From Lactonifactor sp. BIOML-A5 (GTDB taxonomy: Bacteria; Bacillota; Clostridia; Lachnospirales; Lachnospiraceae), in NCBI RefSeq assembly GCF_009677585.1, contig NZ_WKYV01000025.1, forward strand, positions 3,198-67,197: DNA of 64,000 bases, given 5' to 3'. Shown piece by piece: positions 38,271 through 47,810 of the stretch. Within the stretch, counting starts at the first letter, position 1. Each line of letters opens with the position of its first letter. The notes below the pieces were generated by a model. The model was not told the DNA's origin, searched no databases, and saw nothing but the letters and a program-made list of their open reading frames with translations. The translations under genes were made by a program, and so were the position numbers.

Positions 38271-39242
38271 TTACATTTTTCTGTTAGGAATCTTACAATT
38301 CCCATCCCCCCGCTCCAGGGGAAATTCCACTGTAAAGATAGTTTTCACAAAGGGTCTGCTCTCCAGACGGATTCGGCCCATCATGGCCTCTGTGAGACGT
38401 TTGGTAATGGTAAGTCCCAGACCGCTTCCGTGATATTTTTTATTTCTGGAGTCTTCCAGTGTAACCAGGCGCTCAAAAACCTGGTTCTGATTCTCTTCCA
38501 CAATCCCCTTTCCTTTGTCGGAAACTTCAATCAAAACAAAGCCGTGACTCTCTCTCACGCAAAGACCGAGGTAGCCGCCGTCGGCCCCATACTTCATGGC
38601 ATTTTGAAGCAGATTATTTAAGATTCGCTGCAGGGCCTGCTTATCCCCCTCTATATAAAGCGGAGCCTCCGGGATTTGGATGTCGGTCCGGAAACCGGGC
38701 CGGTTCAGCGAATCATAATAATTAATAATCTCATTTCTGCAGATTTCACAGATATCCAGCCGGATGTGTTCCAGGGCAATGTCCCCCGCCTCCAGCTTTG
38801 CCAGGTCAAAAAACTCATTGATCATGTACAGCACATCCTTCGTTTTTCGGTGGATTTTTTCTATTTTTTCATAGGTCCCCGACTCCATGTTCTCCCGACT
38901 GCTCAGTATCATCTCTGAATATCCGTAGATAACAGTGAGCGGGGTCTTGAGATCATGGGAGATATTCGCCAGCATCTTCCTGCTTTGCTCTTCATATTGT
39001 CTCTGCATCTGTTCCAGATCTGACAGATGCTCCAAAAACAGGTTGACTTGGATCAAAAGTTCCTGGATCGCTTTTTCATCAGAAAAAAGCAGGATTTGCT
39101 CCTGCTTTGCATTGCTCCCGTATTCTGCCAGCTCTCTGGTGAGGGTCCTAAGCTGCTCTGTCTGGTTTCTGTATCTGCTCTGGGCCCTAAGCCACAGAAC
39201 TCCCAAAAACAGAGCTGCCATAATCAGAAGTATAACTGCCAT
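38271..39242 (-). CDS. Sensor histidine kinase
   Basis: A 323-residue kinase with a single N-terminal membrane helix (residues 1-16), a coiled-coil linker (about 17-95), the DHp box SHDLKTPLTVIYGYSEM and a HATPase domain with N box NNLLQNAMKYG, G1 DKGKGI and G2 GSGLGLTI. No extracellular sensor domain is present, so the signal is likely from the membrane or the ABC transporter. Co-transcribed with the response regulator, 11 bases apart. Confidence 0.92.
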   Translation of the reverse strand: MAVILLIMAALFLGVLWLRAQSRYRNQTEQLRTLTRELAEYGSNAKQEQILLFSDEKAIQELLIQVNLFLEHLSDLEQMQRQYEEQSRKMLANISHDLKTPLTVIYGYSEMILSSRENMESGTYEKIEKIHRKTKDVLYMINEFFDLAKLEAGDIALEHIRLDICEICRNEIINYYDSLNRPGFRTDIQIPEAPLYIEGDKQALQRILNNLLQNAMKYGADGGYLGLCVRESHGFVLIEVSDKGKGIVEENQNQVFERLVTLEDSRNKKYHGSGLGLTITKRLTEAMMGRIRLESRPFVKTIFTVEFPLERGDGNCKIPNRKM

Positions 39243-39253
39243 ACGTATTCTCC

Positions 39254-39952
39254 TTACTCACTTTCCAGTTTGTACCCAATCCCCCATACCGTTTTAATGT
39301 ACCGGGGCTGGGAAGGATTGTCTTCTATTTTTTCTCTAAGACGGCGAATGGTCACATTGATTACATTCTCATCGTTCAGGAATTCATCATCCCATATCTC
39401 CTGATAGAGCTGTACCTTGGTGTATACTTTACTTGGATGGAGGGCAAACAGCTTCAGAAGTTCATACTCTTTAGCCGTAAGCTTCAGCAGCCTTCCGCCT
39501 TTGGACGCCGTCAGATTTTCCGTATCAATCAACAGTTCCCCCAGGCGGATAATTCCTTTGTCACTGCTCTCCTTCTCCTGATATTCTTTATTTCGTCTCA
39601 GACAAGCTTTCACCCTTGCCTGGAGTTCCACCACGGAAAAAGGCTTGGTGATATAGTCATCAGCCCCATATTCCAGGCCCAGCACTTTTTCATATTCTTC
39701 ATTTCTGGCGGAAAGGATCAGTACTGGCACTGTACTTACTGCCCGTATTTTTTTCAGTACCGTCAGTCCGTCTACCCTGGGAAGCATCAGATCCAGCACA
39801 AGCAAATCATACCCGGCGTTCTCAGAAAAAAGGTCCAGTGCTTCCTGCCCGTCTGCAGCTGAGGATGTGGTATAACCCGGCAGAGCCAGCGCTTCCTCCA
39901 GCATCTCCCTTATGTCTCCGTCGTCCTCTACAATTAAAATTGATCGATTCAT
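39254..39952 (-). CDS. OmpR/PhoB family response regulator
   Basis: A 232-residue regulator. The receiver has the acidic pair EDDGD near residues 9-13, phospho-Asp in LLVLDLMLPRVDG and Lys in YITKPFS. The C-terminal winged helix ends with DNPSQPRYIKTVWGIGYKLE. First gene of a four-gene RR-HK-ATPase-permease unit. Start follows ACGGAGGGGAAT. Confidence 0.95.
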   Translation of the reverse strand: MNRSILIVEDDGDIREMLEEALALPGYTTSSAADGQEALDLFSENAGYDLLVLDLMLPRVDGLTVLKKIRAVSTVPVLILSARNEEYEKVLGLEYGADDYITKPFSVVELQARVKACLRRNKEYQEKESSDKGIIRLGELLIDTENLTASKGGRLLKLTAKEYELLKLFALHPSKVYTKVQLYQEIWDDEFLNDENVINVTIRRLREKIEDNPSQPRYIKTVWGIGYKLESE

Positions 39953-40023
39953 AGATTCCCCTCCGTGTCTCCTGCATTCCTCCCTATCTTAACACAGATT
40001 TGGAAAATAATCACCACGGTTAT

Positions 40024-42039
40024 CTATTCCAGATAAATCGTCACCGGTCCCTCTGCGCCGCCTATCACGGAGATGTCCTCTGCCTGGAGCAGTTCCAGCA
40101 GTTCCTGCACCCTTTTTGCTGAGCTTCCGTACTCTTTAATGCTGCTCCCATCTTCCAAAAAAGGAAGACTGCTTTCATCCCAGTACCTTGTCATCAGAGT
40201 TTCCTCCCCGGCATCTTTTAAGGGATACTGCCACTGTACCTCATCCAGATTATCTGTCAGGGCCAGCAACAAGGCCGAGGCTCTCATCATAGTCCTCTCC
40301 AGTTTACGGTCATCAGACAGCGGGTCCTCATAGACCACCCGAAGGACATAGGGTCTTCCACTTGTCTCCAGTTCCGTAGTGTAGACTGCCTTGGGCATAT
40401 ATCCATTGCCGGAGAGAATGCCTAACAGCTTCCCATTGGCGGAAGCATCTCCCAGATAGGGATGTCTGGCCTCAAACAGTGCATTTGCCTGCCGTGAGAT
40501 CGCAAGACCGGCCATTAATTCTTCCTGATCTTTCTCTGAAAAAATGATCCGGTACAGAATGGCTAGGTCATTCTCACCTACTGCCCAGGGATTCTCCATA
40601 AAGTCTTTGCAGGAGTACCCATGAAGAATGCCCTCCGACGCATTCACAGCTGTCAGCACCAGATCCTGCTCCGGTTCAAATGATACTTTACGAAAGGCTT
40701 TGTCTGCCTCTTTCGAAGCTTCCAGCACAGAGAGACTGATTCCCCTGCAGGTATTCCCGGGCAATTCACTGACCAACTCATAACCTGCATCTTCCGATGA
40801 AAACTGCAGATTCAGGTGTGCAGCGCTGTATCCTCCCTTTGGACTGCGCTCCACCCAAAAACCGGTTGTGCCGGTTCCCCCAAAAGGAATCCCCCCCTCC
40901 CCTACTCCTTTGCAGACCTTCACTTCTCTCTGTTGTAAACTGCCGTTATGATACACTTCTGTATAGAGGGCAAAGGATCTGATTTTTTTCTGCAGACGGT
41001 AAGAAAATGAGGAAGACTCCCCGGGCATACTTTCCGATACAGACGGCTGCAGATTCTGAAACTGTATATAATTCTTCTTCCCTGTTCCATTGGTCCCGCA
41101 GATTACCAGCAGAACAGCGCACAGGCATACAAGGCCTGCTGTGCTCCATACTCCCAGTCTCCGGAATCTGAGAATGTTTTTTATTCTGCCTTTCGTTTGG
41201 CTCTCCCCAAAGGATAGTGGCCGAGGCACAGAGAACCTTCGCCCTGCGGCAAAGCACAGCAAAGCCATACTGTAGTCTGCTTTGGCATTCTCTCCCAGAT
41301 GCCTGATCACCCATTCGTCACAGCTCATCTCCATATCCCTCTCCATACAGTAATAGGCGGCCCAGACCAGTGGATGAAACCAGTAAACTGCCAGAAGAAC
41401 AAATGCAAATAATTTAACCAGATAATCCCTTCGCCTGATATGATACTGTTCGTGGAGCAGAATAACCTCCATCTGCTCCTCGGGAAGCCGAAAGGGAACA
41501 TAGATTTTAGGAGACATCAGCCCCATGACAAAGGGCGAGGCAATCTCATCACACTCGTAAATATTCTCCCGCATAAGGACAGCTCTGGATATCTTCTTCT
41601 GTACTCTGAAATATGCGATCCCCCCATAGAGCAAAAGCAGCACTACCCCTGCTATCCATATTCCGGAACCAATCTGTCCCAGAGACAGGTTTCCCCGCAC
41701 TCGTAACACATCCCCGGCGGTGCTGCCCGTTCCGGTAAGATTGTCCACCCCACGCACAACCTCCGCTGTACCTCTTGCCGCTGCATTCTGAGGAATCCTG
41801 GTGATAAGCCCGCTGTCATTCAAGCTCTCCCCCTGTTCAAAGACTGAGAGATTAAAAAGACTCAGCCAGGAAGACAAGGATACCGGGCAGATCAGCCGGA
41901 AGGCCGCCGCACTCCAAAGACAGTAGGAATAAATCTTGGGCGCCTTTCTTAGGAAACACCGGATCACAAGCACAGCCAGAATCACGCATCCCCCCATGGC
42001 ACCCAGATCCAGGATCCTGAAAAATAATCTTTCTGCCAT
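40024..42039 (-). CDS. M56 (BlaR1-type) membrane metallopeptidase with a large C-terminal domain
   Basis: A 671-residue protein. Four membrane helices lie in the first 320 residues, with the zinc site LLHEQYHIRRRD (HExxH) between helices three and four and a downstream MEMSCDEWV motif. No penicillin-binding sensor domain is present: the C-terminal 340 residues instead show a weakly conserved region and an end domain that looks like DUF4825 (ending EDISVIGGAEGPVTIYLE). The gene follows the BlaI-type repressor by 3 bases. I infer a membrane sensor that cleaves the repressor on some envelope signal. Start follows AGGGAGGTGTAAC. Confidence 0.85.
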   Translation of the reverse strand: MAERLFFRILDLGAMGGCVILAVLVIRCFLRKAPKIYSYCLWSAAAFRLICPVSLSSWLSLFNLSVFEQGESLNDSGLITRIPQNAAARGTAEVVRGVDNLTGTGSTAGDVLRVRGNLSLGQIGSGIWIAGVVLLLLYGGIAYFRVQKKISRAVLMRENIYECDEIASPFVMGLMSPKIYVPFRLPEEQMEVILLHEQYHIRRRDYLVKLFAFVLLAVYWFHPLVWAAYYCMERDMEMSCDEWVIRHLGENAKADYSMALLCFAAGRRFSVPRPLSFGESQTKGRIKNILRFRRLGVWSTAGLVCLCAVLLVICGTNGTGKKNYIQFQNLQPSVSESMPGESSSFSYRLQKKIRSFALYTEVYHNGSLQQREVKVCKGVGEGGIPFGGTGTTGFWVERSPKGGYSAAHLNLQFSSEDAGYELVSELPGNTCRGISLSVLEASKEADKAFRKVSFEPEQDLVLTAVNASEGILHGYSCKDFMENPWAVGENDLAILYRIIFSEKDQEELMAGLAISRQANALFEARHPYLGDASANGKLLGILSGNGYMPKAVYTTELETSGRPYVLRVVYEDPLSDDRKLERTMMRASALLLALTDNLDEVQWQYPLKDAGEETLMTRYWDESSLPFLEDGSSIKEYGSSAKRVQELLELLQAEDISVIGGAEGPVTIYLE

Positions 42040-42042
42040 ACG

Positions 42043-42405
42043 TTACACCTCCCTGTGGGAATCAATCAACTTCTTTAGCTCTTCCGCCTCCTGTTCCGAT
42101 ATCTTTTTGTCTCCCAGAAATGCGGTGAGAAAGGATGGGAGCGAGCCGTTAAACGTACGCTCTACAAAATAATCGCTCTCCTTTGCCTGCACTTTTTCTC
42201 TGGGAATCAGGACAGAGACCACAGCATCCACATTCTGTATGTACCCCTTTTCACAGAGCTTCCTGATTGAAGTGTAAGTGGTTGACTTTTTCCATCCCAG
42301 AGTTTCGCGGCACAGCTGCACCAGTCTCCCGGATCCCACCGGCGCATGTTCCCACACAACCATCATAAAACGGTAATCGCTGTCACAGAGTTTGTAATAT
42401 TCCAT
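42043..42405 (-). CDS. BlaI/MecI family transcriptional repressor
   Basis: A 120-residue winged-helix repressor. The wHTH lies at residues 8-70 (LGWKKSTTYTSIRKLCEKGYI) and the dimerisation helices at 85-118. It pairs with the M56 peptidase, as BlaI does with BlaR1. The start follows AGAGGAGGAAATTGC. The long palindrome just upstream overlaps its promoter and is the obvious operator. Confidence 0.92.
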   Translation of the reverse strand: MEYYKLCDSDYRFMMVVWEHAPVGSGRLVQLCRETLGWKKSTTYTSIRKLCEKGYIQNVDAVVSVLIPREKVQAKESDYFVERTFNGSLPSFLTAFLGDKKISEQEAEELKKLIDSHREV

Positions 42406-42433
42406 GCAATTTCCTCCTCTATCTTTTAAATCA

Positions 42434-42486
42434 TATAAGGTCGGTTGTTATAGACCTAATTTAAGTCTATAACAACCGACCTTATA
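42434..42486 (-). promoter_or_regulatory. Palindromic promoter-operator of the BlaI/M56 unit
   Basis: A perfect inverted repeat with 22-base arms (42434-42455 and 42465-42486) and a 9-base spacer. Inside it TTGTTA (42470-42475) and TATAAC (42447-42452) on the minus strand have a 17-base spacer, so the dyad covers the whole promoter; the mirror-image promoter exists on the plus strand. The TACA/TGTA core of the classic bla operators is absent. It could also fold in RNA, but there is no T-run. Confidence 0.75.
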
Positions 42487-42501
42487 AAACAAGCATTATT
42501 T

Positions 42502-44307
42502 TTATACTTCCTTTTTTAATGGCAGCGTCGCCTTTCGGAGCCACTCCCGCTCTTTTTCAAGCAGCAGCGGCCCGATGGTCTGGTACACCCTCTCATGATA
42601 TTCATTCAGCCACTGAATCTCTTTTTCCCGCATCATCTCAGGGATCACGGCAGTCGTATCAATGGGCACCAAAGTCACAGGCTCAAATTCCATAAACTGG
42701 CCGTACTCGGTTTTCTCAGCTTTTCTGCACAAAAGCAGATTCTCGGTCCGGATCCCATACTTCCCTTCTGCATAGAATCCTGGTTCATCAGAGGTGAGCA
42801 TCCCCTCCTCCAGCACAGCGTTTTCTCCAGGGACAGAAGAAACCTTCCACCGGATTGAATTAGGCCCCTCATGAACGTTTAGAAGATATCCAACTCCGTG
42901 ACCTGTCCCATGATTATAATCAAGTCCACACTCCCAAAGAGGTCCTCTGGCCAGATAATCCAGATTCGCACCGCAGCATCCATAGCGGAATCTGGCTTTT
43001 GCCAGGCGGATATTCCCTTTCAGAACAAGGGTAAAATGTTTTTTTTGTTCCCTGGTCAAAGGTCCCACAGCCACTGTTCTGGTAATATCAGTGGTTCCCT
43101 GCCAGTATTGGCCGCCGGAATCCAGCAGAAAAAAGCCCTCCGGCCGTATCTCTGTGTCTGACTCCTCTGTGGGACTGTAGTGGCACATTGCTGCATTCGC
43201 TCCATAGGCGGCTATGGTGGAGAAGCTCAATCCCAGACAGTCTGGATCTTCCCTCCGCAGCTTCTCTATATAGGCAGCTGCGTCTAATTCCGTAATTCTT
43301 TCTTTTCCCACCCTCTCAGAGAGCCAGTACAGGAAACGGCATAGGGCTACTGCATCTTTGATATGAGCAGTCTTAAGATTTCTGATCTCAGTCTCATTCT
43401 TTACTGCCTTTTTCAACGCGGTTGGATTTCTGTCATCTATAATCCTGCAGAAACGCCCGGTTACCGCCTGATAAATGGCATAGTTCACAGTCTCCTCATC
43501 CAGAAGAATAGCCTCTTTGGCTGCAAGCCTGTCCGCATATTGATAGACAGAGAAATAGCTCTGACAGGTGATTCCGTCTTCCTCCAACTCCCGGCGGAGG
43601 CTTTCCTCCACTGCTTCCCTCTGGACAAACAGTACAAACTTATCCTTTGTAACTGCCGCATAGGATAAAAAGACTGGGTTGTACACAATATCGTTCCCCC
43701 TCAGATTCAGCAGCCAGGCAATATCATCCAGGCTGGCCAGGATATGGACAGCGGCGCCTCTCTGTTCCATCTCCATTCTGAGCTCTTCTATTTTTCCCTT
43801 CCTGGATTTGCCGGCATAGCATTCCTCCAGACGATATATAGGCTCACAGGACAGCCTCGGGCGATCCGCCCATACAGTGTCTCCCAGATCCTCCTCCCAG
43901 GCGATTATTCCATGCTTGCTTTTTATGCACTGTTCCATTTTCTTGCCTAAAGCAGCACTTACTGTCCGTCCGTCAAAGCCAAGGCATCCGTCTTTAGGAA
44001 TATTCTTTTCAATATATTCCTCTGTGGTAGGTACGCCCTCCTCCCCCATCTTCATGAGAAGGATCCCGCTCCCCTCCAGCTCCTTGGCTGCCTGAACAAA
44101 GTATCTTCCGTCTGTCCAGAGAGCTGCCTCTTTTCTGGTTACCACCAGGGTTCCCGCTGACCCGGTAAAGCCTGACAGAAATGCGCGGAGTTTAAAGTAT
44201 TCCCCAACATACTCAGACTGATGGTAATCTGCGGTGGGCACAAGGTAACAGTCTATGCCCCGTTTCAGCATAAGACTCCTAAGTGCCTGAATCCTTTCTT
44301 TTATCAT
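42502..44307 (-). CDS. Xaa-Pro aminopeptidase (aminopeptidase P, M24B)
   Basis: A 601-residue cytosolic peptidase of the long, eukaryote-like aminopeptidase P form: two creatinase-like N-terminal domains and a pita-bread catalytic domain. Metal ligands are visible: Asp in FLLDSGGQY, Asp in GTTDITRTVA, His in HGTGHGVGYLLNVHEG, Glu in SDEPGFYAEGKYGIRTEN. It releases N-terminal residues before proline. Start follows GGAAGGAGAGAG. It lies 32 bases after tex. Confidence 0.93.
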   Translation of the reverse strand: MIKERIQALRSLMLKRGIDCYLVPTADYHQSEYVGEYFKLRAFLSGFTGSAGTLVVTRKEAALWTDGRYFVQAAKELEGSGILLMKMGEEGVPTTEEYIEKNIPKDGCLGFDGRTVSAALGKKMEQCIKSKHGIIAWEEDLGDTVWADRPRLSCEPIYRLEECYAGKSRKGKIEELRMEMEQRGAAVHILASLDDIAWLLNLRGNDIVYNPVFLSYAAVTKDKFVLFVQREAVEESLRRELEEDGITCQSYFSVYQYADRLAAKEAILLDEETVNYAIYQAVTGRFCRIIDDRNPTALKKAVKNETEIRNLKTAHIKDAVALCRFLYWLSERVGKERITELDAAAYIEKLRREDPDCLGLSFSTIAAYGANAAMCHYSPTEESDTEIRPEGFFLLDSGGQYWQGTTDITRTVAVGPLTREQKKHFTLVLKGNIRLAKARFRYGCCGANLDYLARGPLWECGLDYNHGTGHGVGYLLNVHEGPNSIRWKVSSVPGENAVLEEGMLTSDEPGFYAEGKYGIRTENLLLCRKAEKTEYGQFMEFEPVTLVPIDTTAVIPEMMREKEIQWLNEYHERVYQTIGPLLLEKEREWLRKATLPLKKEV

Positions 44308-44339
44308 AGCTTCTGCTCTCTCCTTCCTGTCATCTCCCC

Positions 44340-46496
44340 CTAAGAAATCCCTTTCATTGTCAGCGCAATTCTTTTTTTCTGCAGATCCACACTTAAGACC
44401 TTTACTTCCACTACATCCCCCACACTGACTACCTCCAGGGGATGCTTGACAAATTTTCTGTCTGTCAGCTGAGAAATGTGGACCAGTCCGTCCTGATGCA
44501 CACCAATATCCACAAATGCGCCGAAGTCAATTACATTGCGCACTGTTCCCTTTAATATCATGCCCTCTTTTAAGTCTTTCAAATCCATAACGTCTGTTCT
44601 TAAGATAGGTTTCGGCATCTCGTCTCTGGGATCCCGGCCTGGTTTTTCCAGTTCCTTCACAATATCCCGGAGCGTAATCTCGCCCACACCCAGTTCCTGG
44701 GACAGCTTTTTATAGTCCCGGATGCCTTTGGACAGGCCGGCCAGTTTTCTGCCCGCCACATCCTTGGTGGTATATCCCTGCCGTTCCAGCAGCTTTTTCG
44801 CGGCCTCATAGCTCTCCGGATGCACGCTGGTGGCATCCAGAGGTTCTTTTCCCTCTAGAATTCTCATAAATCCTGCGCACTGTTCAAATGCTTTGGGTCC
44901 CAGTTTGCCTACCTTCAGAAGTTCTCTGCGGCTCTGGAAGCGTCCGTTTTCCTCCCGGTAGCTTACAATATTCTTCGCAATGGTTTTCGTAATGCCGGAG
45001 ATGTATTCCAGCAGGGACGCGGAGGCTGTATTTAGATCCACACCCACCTTATTTACACAGTCTTCCACCACACCCGTTAAGGCTTCCCCTAACTTCTTCT
45101 GGTTCATATCATGCTGATACTGGCCTACACCGATGGATTTGGGATCGATCTTAACCAGCTCGGCCAGGGGATCCTGCAACCGTCTGGCAATAGATGCGGC
45201 ACTTCTTTGTCCCACATCAAAATTGGGAAATTCCTCAGTGGCCAATTTGCTGGCCGAATACACAGAGGCACCGGCCTCATTGGTGATAATATACTGTACC
45301 TTTTCCGGTATTTCCTTTAAGAGCTCAACAATAATCTGCTCGGACTCCCTGGAAGCTGTGCCGTTGCCCACAGAAATCAGAGTAATATGGTAGCTTTTAA
45401 TCATTTTTTTCAAGGTTTCTTTAGCTGCTGCGATCTTCGCCTCCGAGGTAGGCGCCGTGGGGTAGATAACCGCAGTATCCAGTACTTTCCCGGTGGCATC
45501 TACAACCGCAAGCTTACATCCGGTACGAAAGGCGGGATCCCACCCCAGTACTACCTGCCCGGCAATAGGAGGCTGCATGAGAAGCTGTTCCAGGTTCTTC
45601 CCAAACACCTTAATGGCCCCGTCCTCTGCCTTTTCCGTCATATCGTTGCGTATCTCCCGCTCAATGGCCGGGGCAATCAGCCGTTTATAGCTGTCTTCCA
45701 CGGCCTCCTCAAGAACCGGAGCCGTATGCGGATTATCTCTGGTTATCACCTGTTTTTTCAGATAGCGAAGAATATCCTCCTCAGGGGCTGCAATCTTCAC
45801 TGTGAGAATTTTTTCCTTTTCCCCCCGGTTCAGCGCCAGAGTTCTGTGGCCAGCTACCTTCGCTACAGGTTCTTCAAAATTATAATACATTTCATATACA
45901 GACTGCTCTTTTTCATCCTTGGCAGCAGAGAGAATCCTTCCGTTTTTGAAGGTCATATCCCGGATACGCATTCGGTAATCGGCCTCATCGGAGATATACT
46001 CTGCAATAATGTCCCTGGCCCCTGCAATAGCCTCTTCCACGGTCCGGACTTCTTTTTCTTCAGACACAAAGGCTTCGGCCTCTTTCTCTACAGGCTGGCC
46101 TGTCATCTGCAGACGAATAATATTCGCCAGCGGCTCCAGCCCTTTTTCTTTGGCAATGGTAGCTCTTGTTCTTCTCTTAGGCCGGTAGGGACGATATAGA
46201 TCTTCTACCACAACCAGGGTCTGGGCCGCCAGAATCTGTGCCTTCAGCTCATCGGTCAGCTTCCCCTGCTCTTCAATGCTGGACAGTACCTGCTGCTTTT
46301 TTTCCTCCAGATTTCTGAGGTAGTTTAAGCGTTCAAACAGGTCCCTCAGTACTTCGTCGTTCAGGGAACCGGTAGCCTCCTTCCGGTATCTGGAAATAAA
46401 TGGGATGCTATTCCCTTCATCTATTAATTTCACAGCAGCCTCGACCTGCCATCTTTTTACCTGCAATTCTTCCGTTAATGCCTGAATAATATCCAT
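44340..46496 (-). CDS. tex: Tex family RNA-binding transcriptional accessory protein
   Basis: A 718-residue protein of the Tex/Spt6 family: N-terminal helical domain (EGNSIPFISRYRKEATGSLND), a YqgF-like RNase H fold (GWDPAFRTGCKLAVVD), a helix-hairpin-helix region (LNTASASLLEYISGI) and a C-terminal S1 domain (GTVRNVIDFGAFVDIGVH). It binds nucleic acid and RNA polymerase-linked functions are proposed. The ATG at 46496 follows GGAAAGGATC; an in-frame start at 46559 is less likely. Confidence 0.95.
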   Translation of the reverse strand: MDIIQALTEELQVKRWQVEAAVKLIDEGNSIPFISRYRKEATGSLNDEVLRDLFERLNYLRNLEEKKQQVLSSIEEQGKLTDELKAQILAAQTLVVVEDLYRPYRPKRRTRATIAKEKGLEPLANIIRLQMTGQPVEKEAEAFVSEEKEVRTVEEAIAGARDIIAEYISDEADYRMRIRDMTFKNGRILSAAKDEKEQSVYEMYYNFEEPVAKVAGHRTLALNRGEKEKILTVKIAAPEEDILRYLKKQVITRDNPHTAPVLEEAVEDSYKRLIAPAIEREIRNDMTEKAEDGAIKVFGKNLEQLLMQPPIAGQVVLGWDPAFRTGCKLAVVDATGKVLDTAVIYPTAPTSEAKIAAAKETLKKMIKSYHITLISVGNGTASRESEQIIVELLKEIPEKVQYIITNEAGASVYSASKLATEEFPNFDVGQRSAASIARRLQDPLAELVKIDPKSIGVGQYQHDMNQKKLGEALTGVVEDCVNKVGVDLNTASASLLEYISGITKTIAKNIVSYREENGRFQSRRELLKVGKLGPKAFEQCAGFMRILEGKEPLDATSVHPESYEAAKKLLERQGYTTKDVAGRKLAGLSKGIRDYKKLSQELGVGEITLRDIVKELEKPGRDPRDEMPKPILRTDVMDLKDLKEGMILKGTVRNVIDFGAFVDIGVHQDGLVHISQLTDRKFVKHPLEVVSVGDVVEVKVLSVDLQKKRIALTMKGIS

Positions 46497-46628
46497 ACAA
46501 TTCTGATCCTTTCCTTTTACTCTAACTTTCACAATAGCAATGAGAGGCTCATTTGTCAAGTTCCATCCAAATCCCTCTGTTTTACCTGTATATTATTTTT
46601 CTCCGTATACGCTCCTGACTTTTTATGA

Positions 46629-46634
46629 TATAAT
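46629..46634 (+). promoter_or_regulatory. Extended -10 promoter of the queuine salvage operon
   Basis: TGATATAAT (TGn plus TATAAT at 46629-46634) with only a poor -35 around 46606. It would start transcription about 45 bases before the riboswitch. Confidence 0.55.
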
Positions 46635-46687
46635 AAAACCCGTGCATTTATACAAACAGAACTGGCGGATCTACCGCCGGCTTCTGG

Positions 46688-46723
46688 ACTGGTTCGCGAA
46701 CTTCCCAGTATAAAAAACCAAGT
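46688..46723 (+). ncRNA. preQ1-I riboswitch
   Basis: The compact H-type pseudoknot aptamer is complete: P1 arms ACTGG (46688-46692) and CCAGT (46705-46709), the loop TTCGCGAACTTC, and the A-rich tail ATAAAAAACCAAG. Aligned by eye to the Bacillus subtilis queC aptamer it keeps the TTC at the loop start and the AAAAAAC-AAG tail. It sits 50 bases before a nucleoside hydrolase start. A further hairpin CTGCC-AT-CGGCAG (about 46735-46746) lies between the aptamer and the ribosome site and may belong to the expression platform. Confidence 0.92.
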
Positions 46724-46772
46724 ATCTCAATTGCTGCCATCGGCAGACTAAAAATGTAAAGGAGATTGGAGA

Positions 46773-47810
46773 ATGAATGCTAAAAGAGTCATAATTGATT
46801 GTGATCCCGGTATCGATGATGCCCTGGCCCTGATGCTGGCACTGGCTTCACCGGAGCTGGATATTCTGGGGATTACCGTAGTCTGCGGAAATGTCCCCGC
46901 GGCAAAAGGTGCCGAAAATGCCCTGAAAGTCCTGGACTGGATGGGACGTACGGATATACCGGTGTATCTGGGGGAAGAGAAGCCCCTGACCCGGGATTAC
47001 ACAGATGCCATGGATACCCATGGACTGGATGGTCTGGGGGAATCCGGTTTCCCCTCTGTAACGGCTGCCCGCCCGAAGACCGGAGCCGTTTCTTTTCTTA
47101 CAGAAACCCTGAAAACAACAGATCAAGTATCTATCATTGCACTGGGACCTCTGACCAATATCGCCAGAGTTATTTCCTGTGCCCCGGACTGCCTGCAGGG
47201 GCTGGATGAATTCGTATCGATGGGAGGCTGCTATAAAAGCCATGGAAACTGTTCCCCTGTGGCTGAATACAATTACTGGTGCGACCCCCATGCCGCAAAG
47301 GTTGTATACGAAGCCTTTGCCTGGCTGCCTCAGCTGAAAGGCAAACGGATTCATATGGTGGGTCTGGATGTCACCCGGAAAATCGTCCTCACCCCCAGCC
47401 TTCTCTGGTATATGCAGTCCATAAATCCCTCCATGGGCAGCCGGATTGCAGCGATCACCCGATTCTATATGGATTTTCACTGGAAACAGGAAGGAATCAT
47501 TGGGTGCGTCATCAACGATCCTCTGGCTGTTGCCTACTTTATTGACCGCCGCCTCTGCAGCGGTTTGTCATGCTATACGACCATTGAGACAGAGGGAATC
47601 TGTATGGGGCAGAGCGTGTCTGATACTATGGATTTTTGGAAAAAGCCCCACAACAGCTTTATCCTGACACAGACAGACGCCTTCGGTTTTATAAAGTTCT
47701 TCTTACAGCGGGTGATACATGCACAAGAAAGCCAGATGGAATCGGTCCTCCCACAGATAATGGCGCCGGACCCTGCCTGTGATTTCCAGGAAAGGGGCGG
47801 GTTTTTATGA
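46773..47810 (+). CDS. queK: Nucleoside hydrolase, probable queuosine hydrolase QueK
   Basis: A 345-residue protein of the inosine-uridine hydrolase fold. The calcium and ribose site IIDCDPGIDDALAL is intact, as are the VSMGGCYKSHGN block and DPHAAKVV. Under a preQ1-I riboswitch and coupled to an ECF S component and a radical SAM protein, it matches QueK, which frees queuine from queuosine (Clostridioides difficile work, recalled from literature). A generic purine or pyrimidine hydrolase is the alternative; the riboswitch argues against it. Start follows AAAGGAGATTGG. It overlaps the next gene by 4 bases. Confidence 0.85.
   Translation: MNAKRVIIDCDPGIDDALALMLALASPELDILGITVVCGNVPAAKGAENALKVLDWMGRTDIPVYLGEEKPLTRDYTDAMDTHGLDGLGESGFPSVTAARPKTGAVSFLTETLKTTDQVSIIALGPLTNIARVISCAPDCLQGLDEFVSMGGCYKSHGNCSPVAEYNYWCDPHAAKVVYEAFAWLPQLKGKRIHMVGLDVTRKIVLTPSLLWYMQSINPSMGSRIAAITRFYMDFHWKQEGIIGCVINDPLAVAYFIDRRLCSGLSCYTTIETEGICMGQSVSDTMDFWKKPHNSFILTQTDAFGFIKFFLQRVIHAQESQMESVLPQIMAPDPACDFQERGGFL

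Noticed and set aside
42434..42486. Long dyad read as a plain terminator of pepP
   Set aside because: No T-run follows it on the minus strand, and it contains a well-spaced promoter in front of the repressor gene; an operator fits better.
45387..46199. Plus-strand 270-codon open frame inside tex
   Set aside because: It is antisense to a well-conserved gene, has no ribosome site and no recognisable domain.
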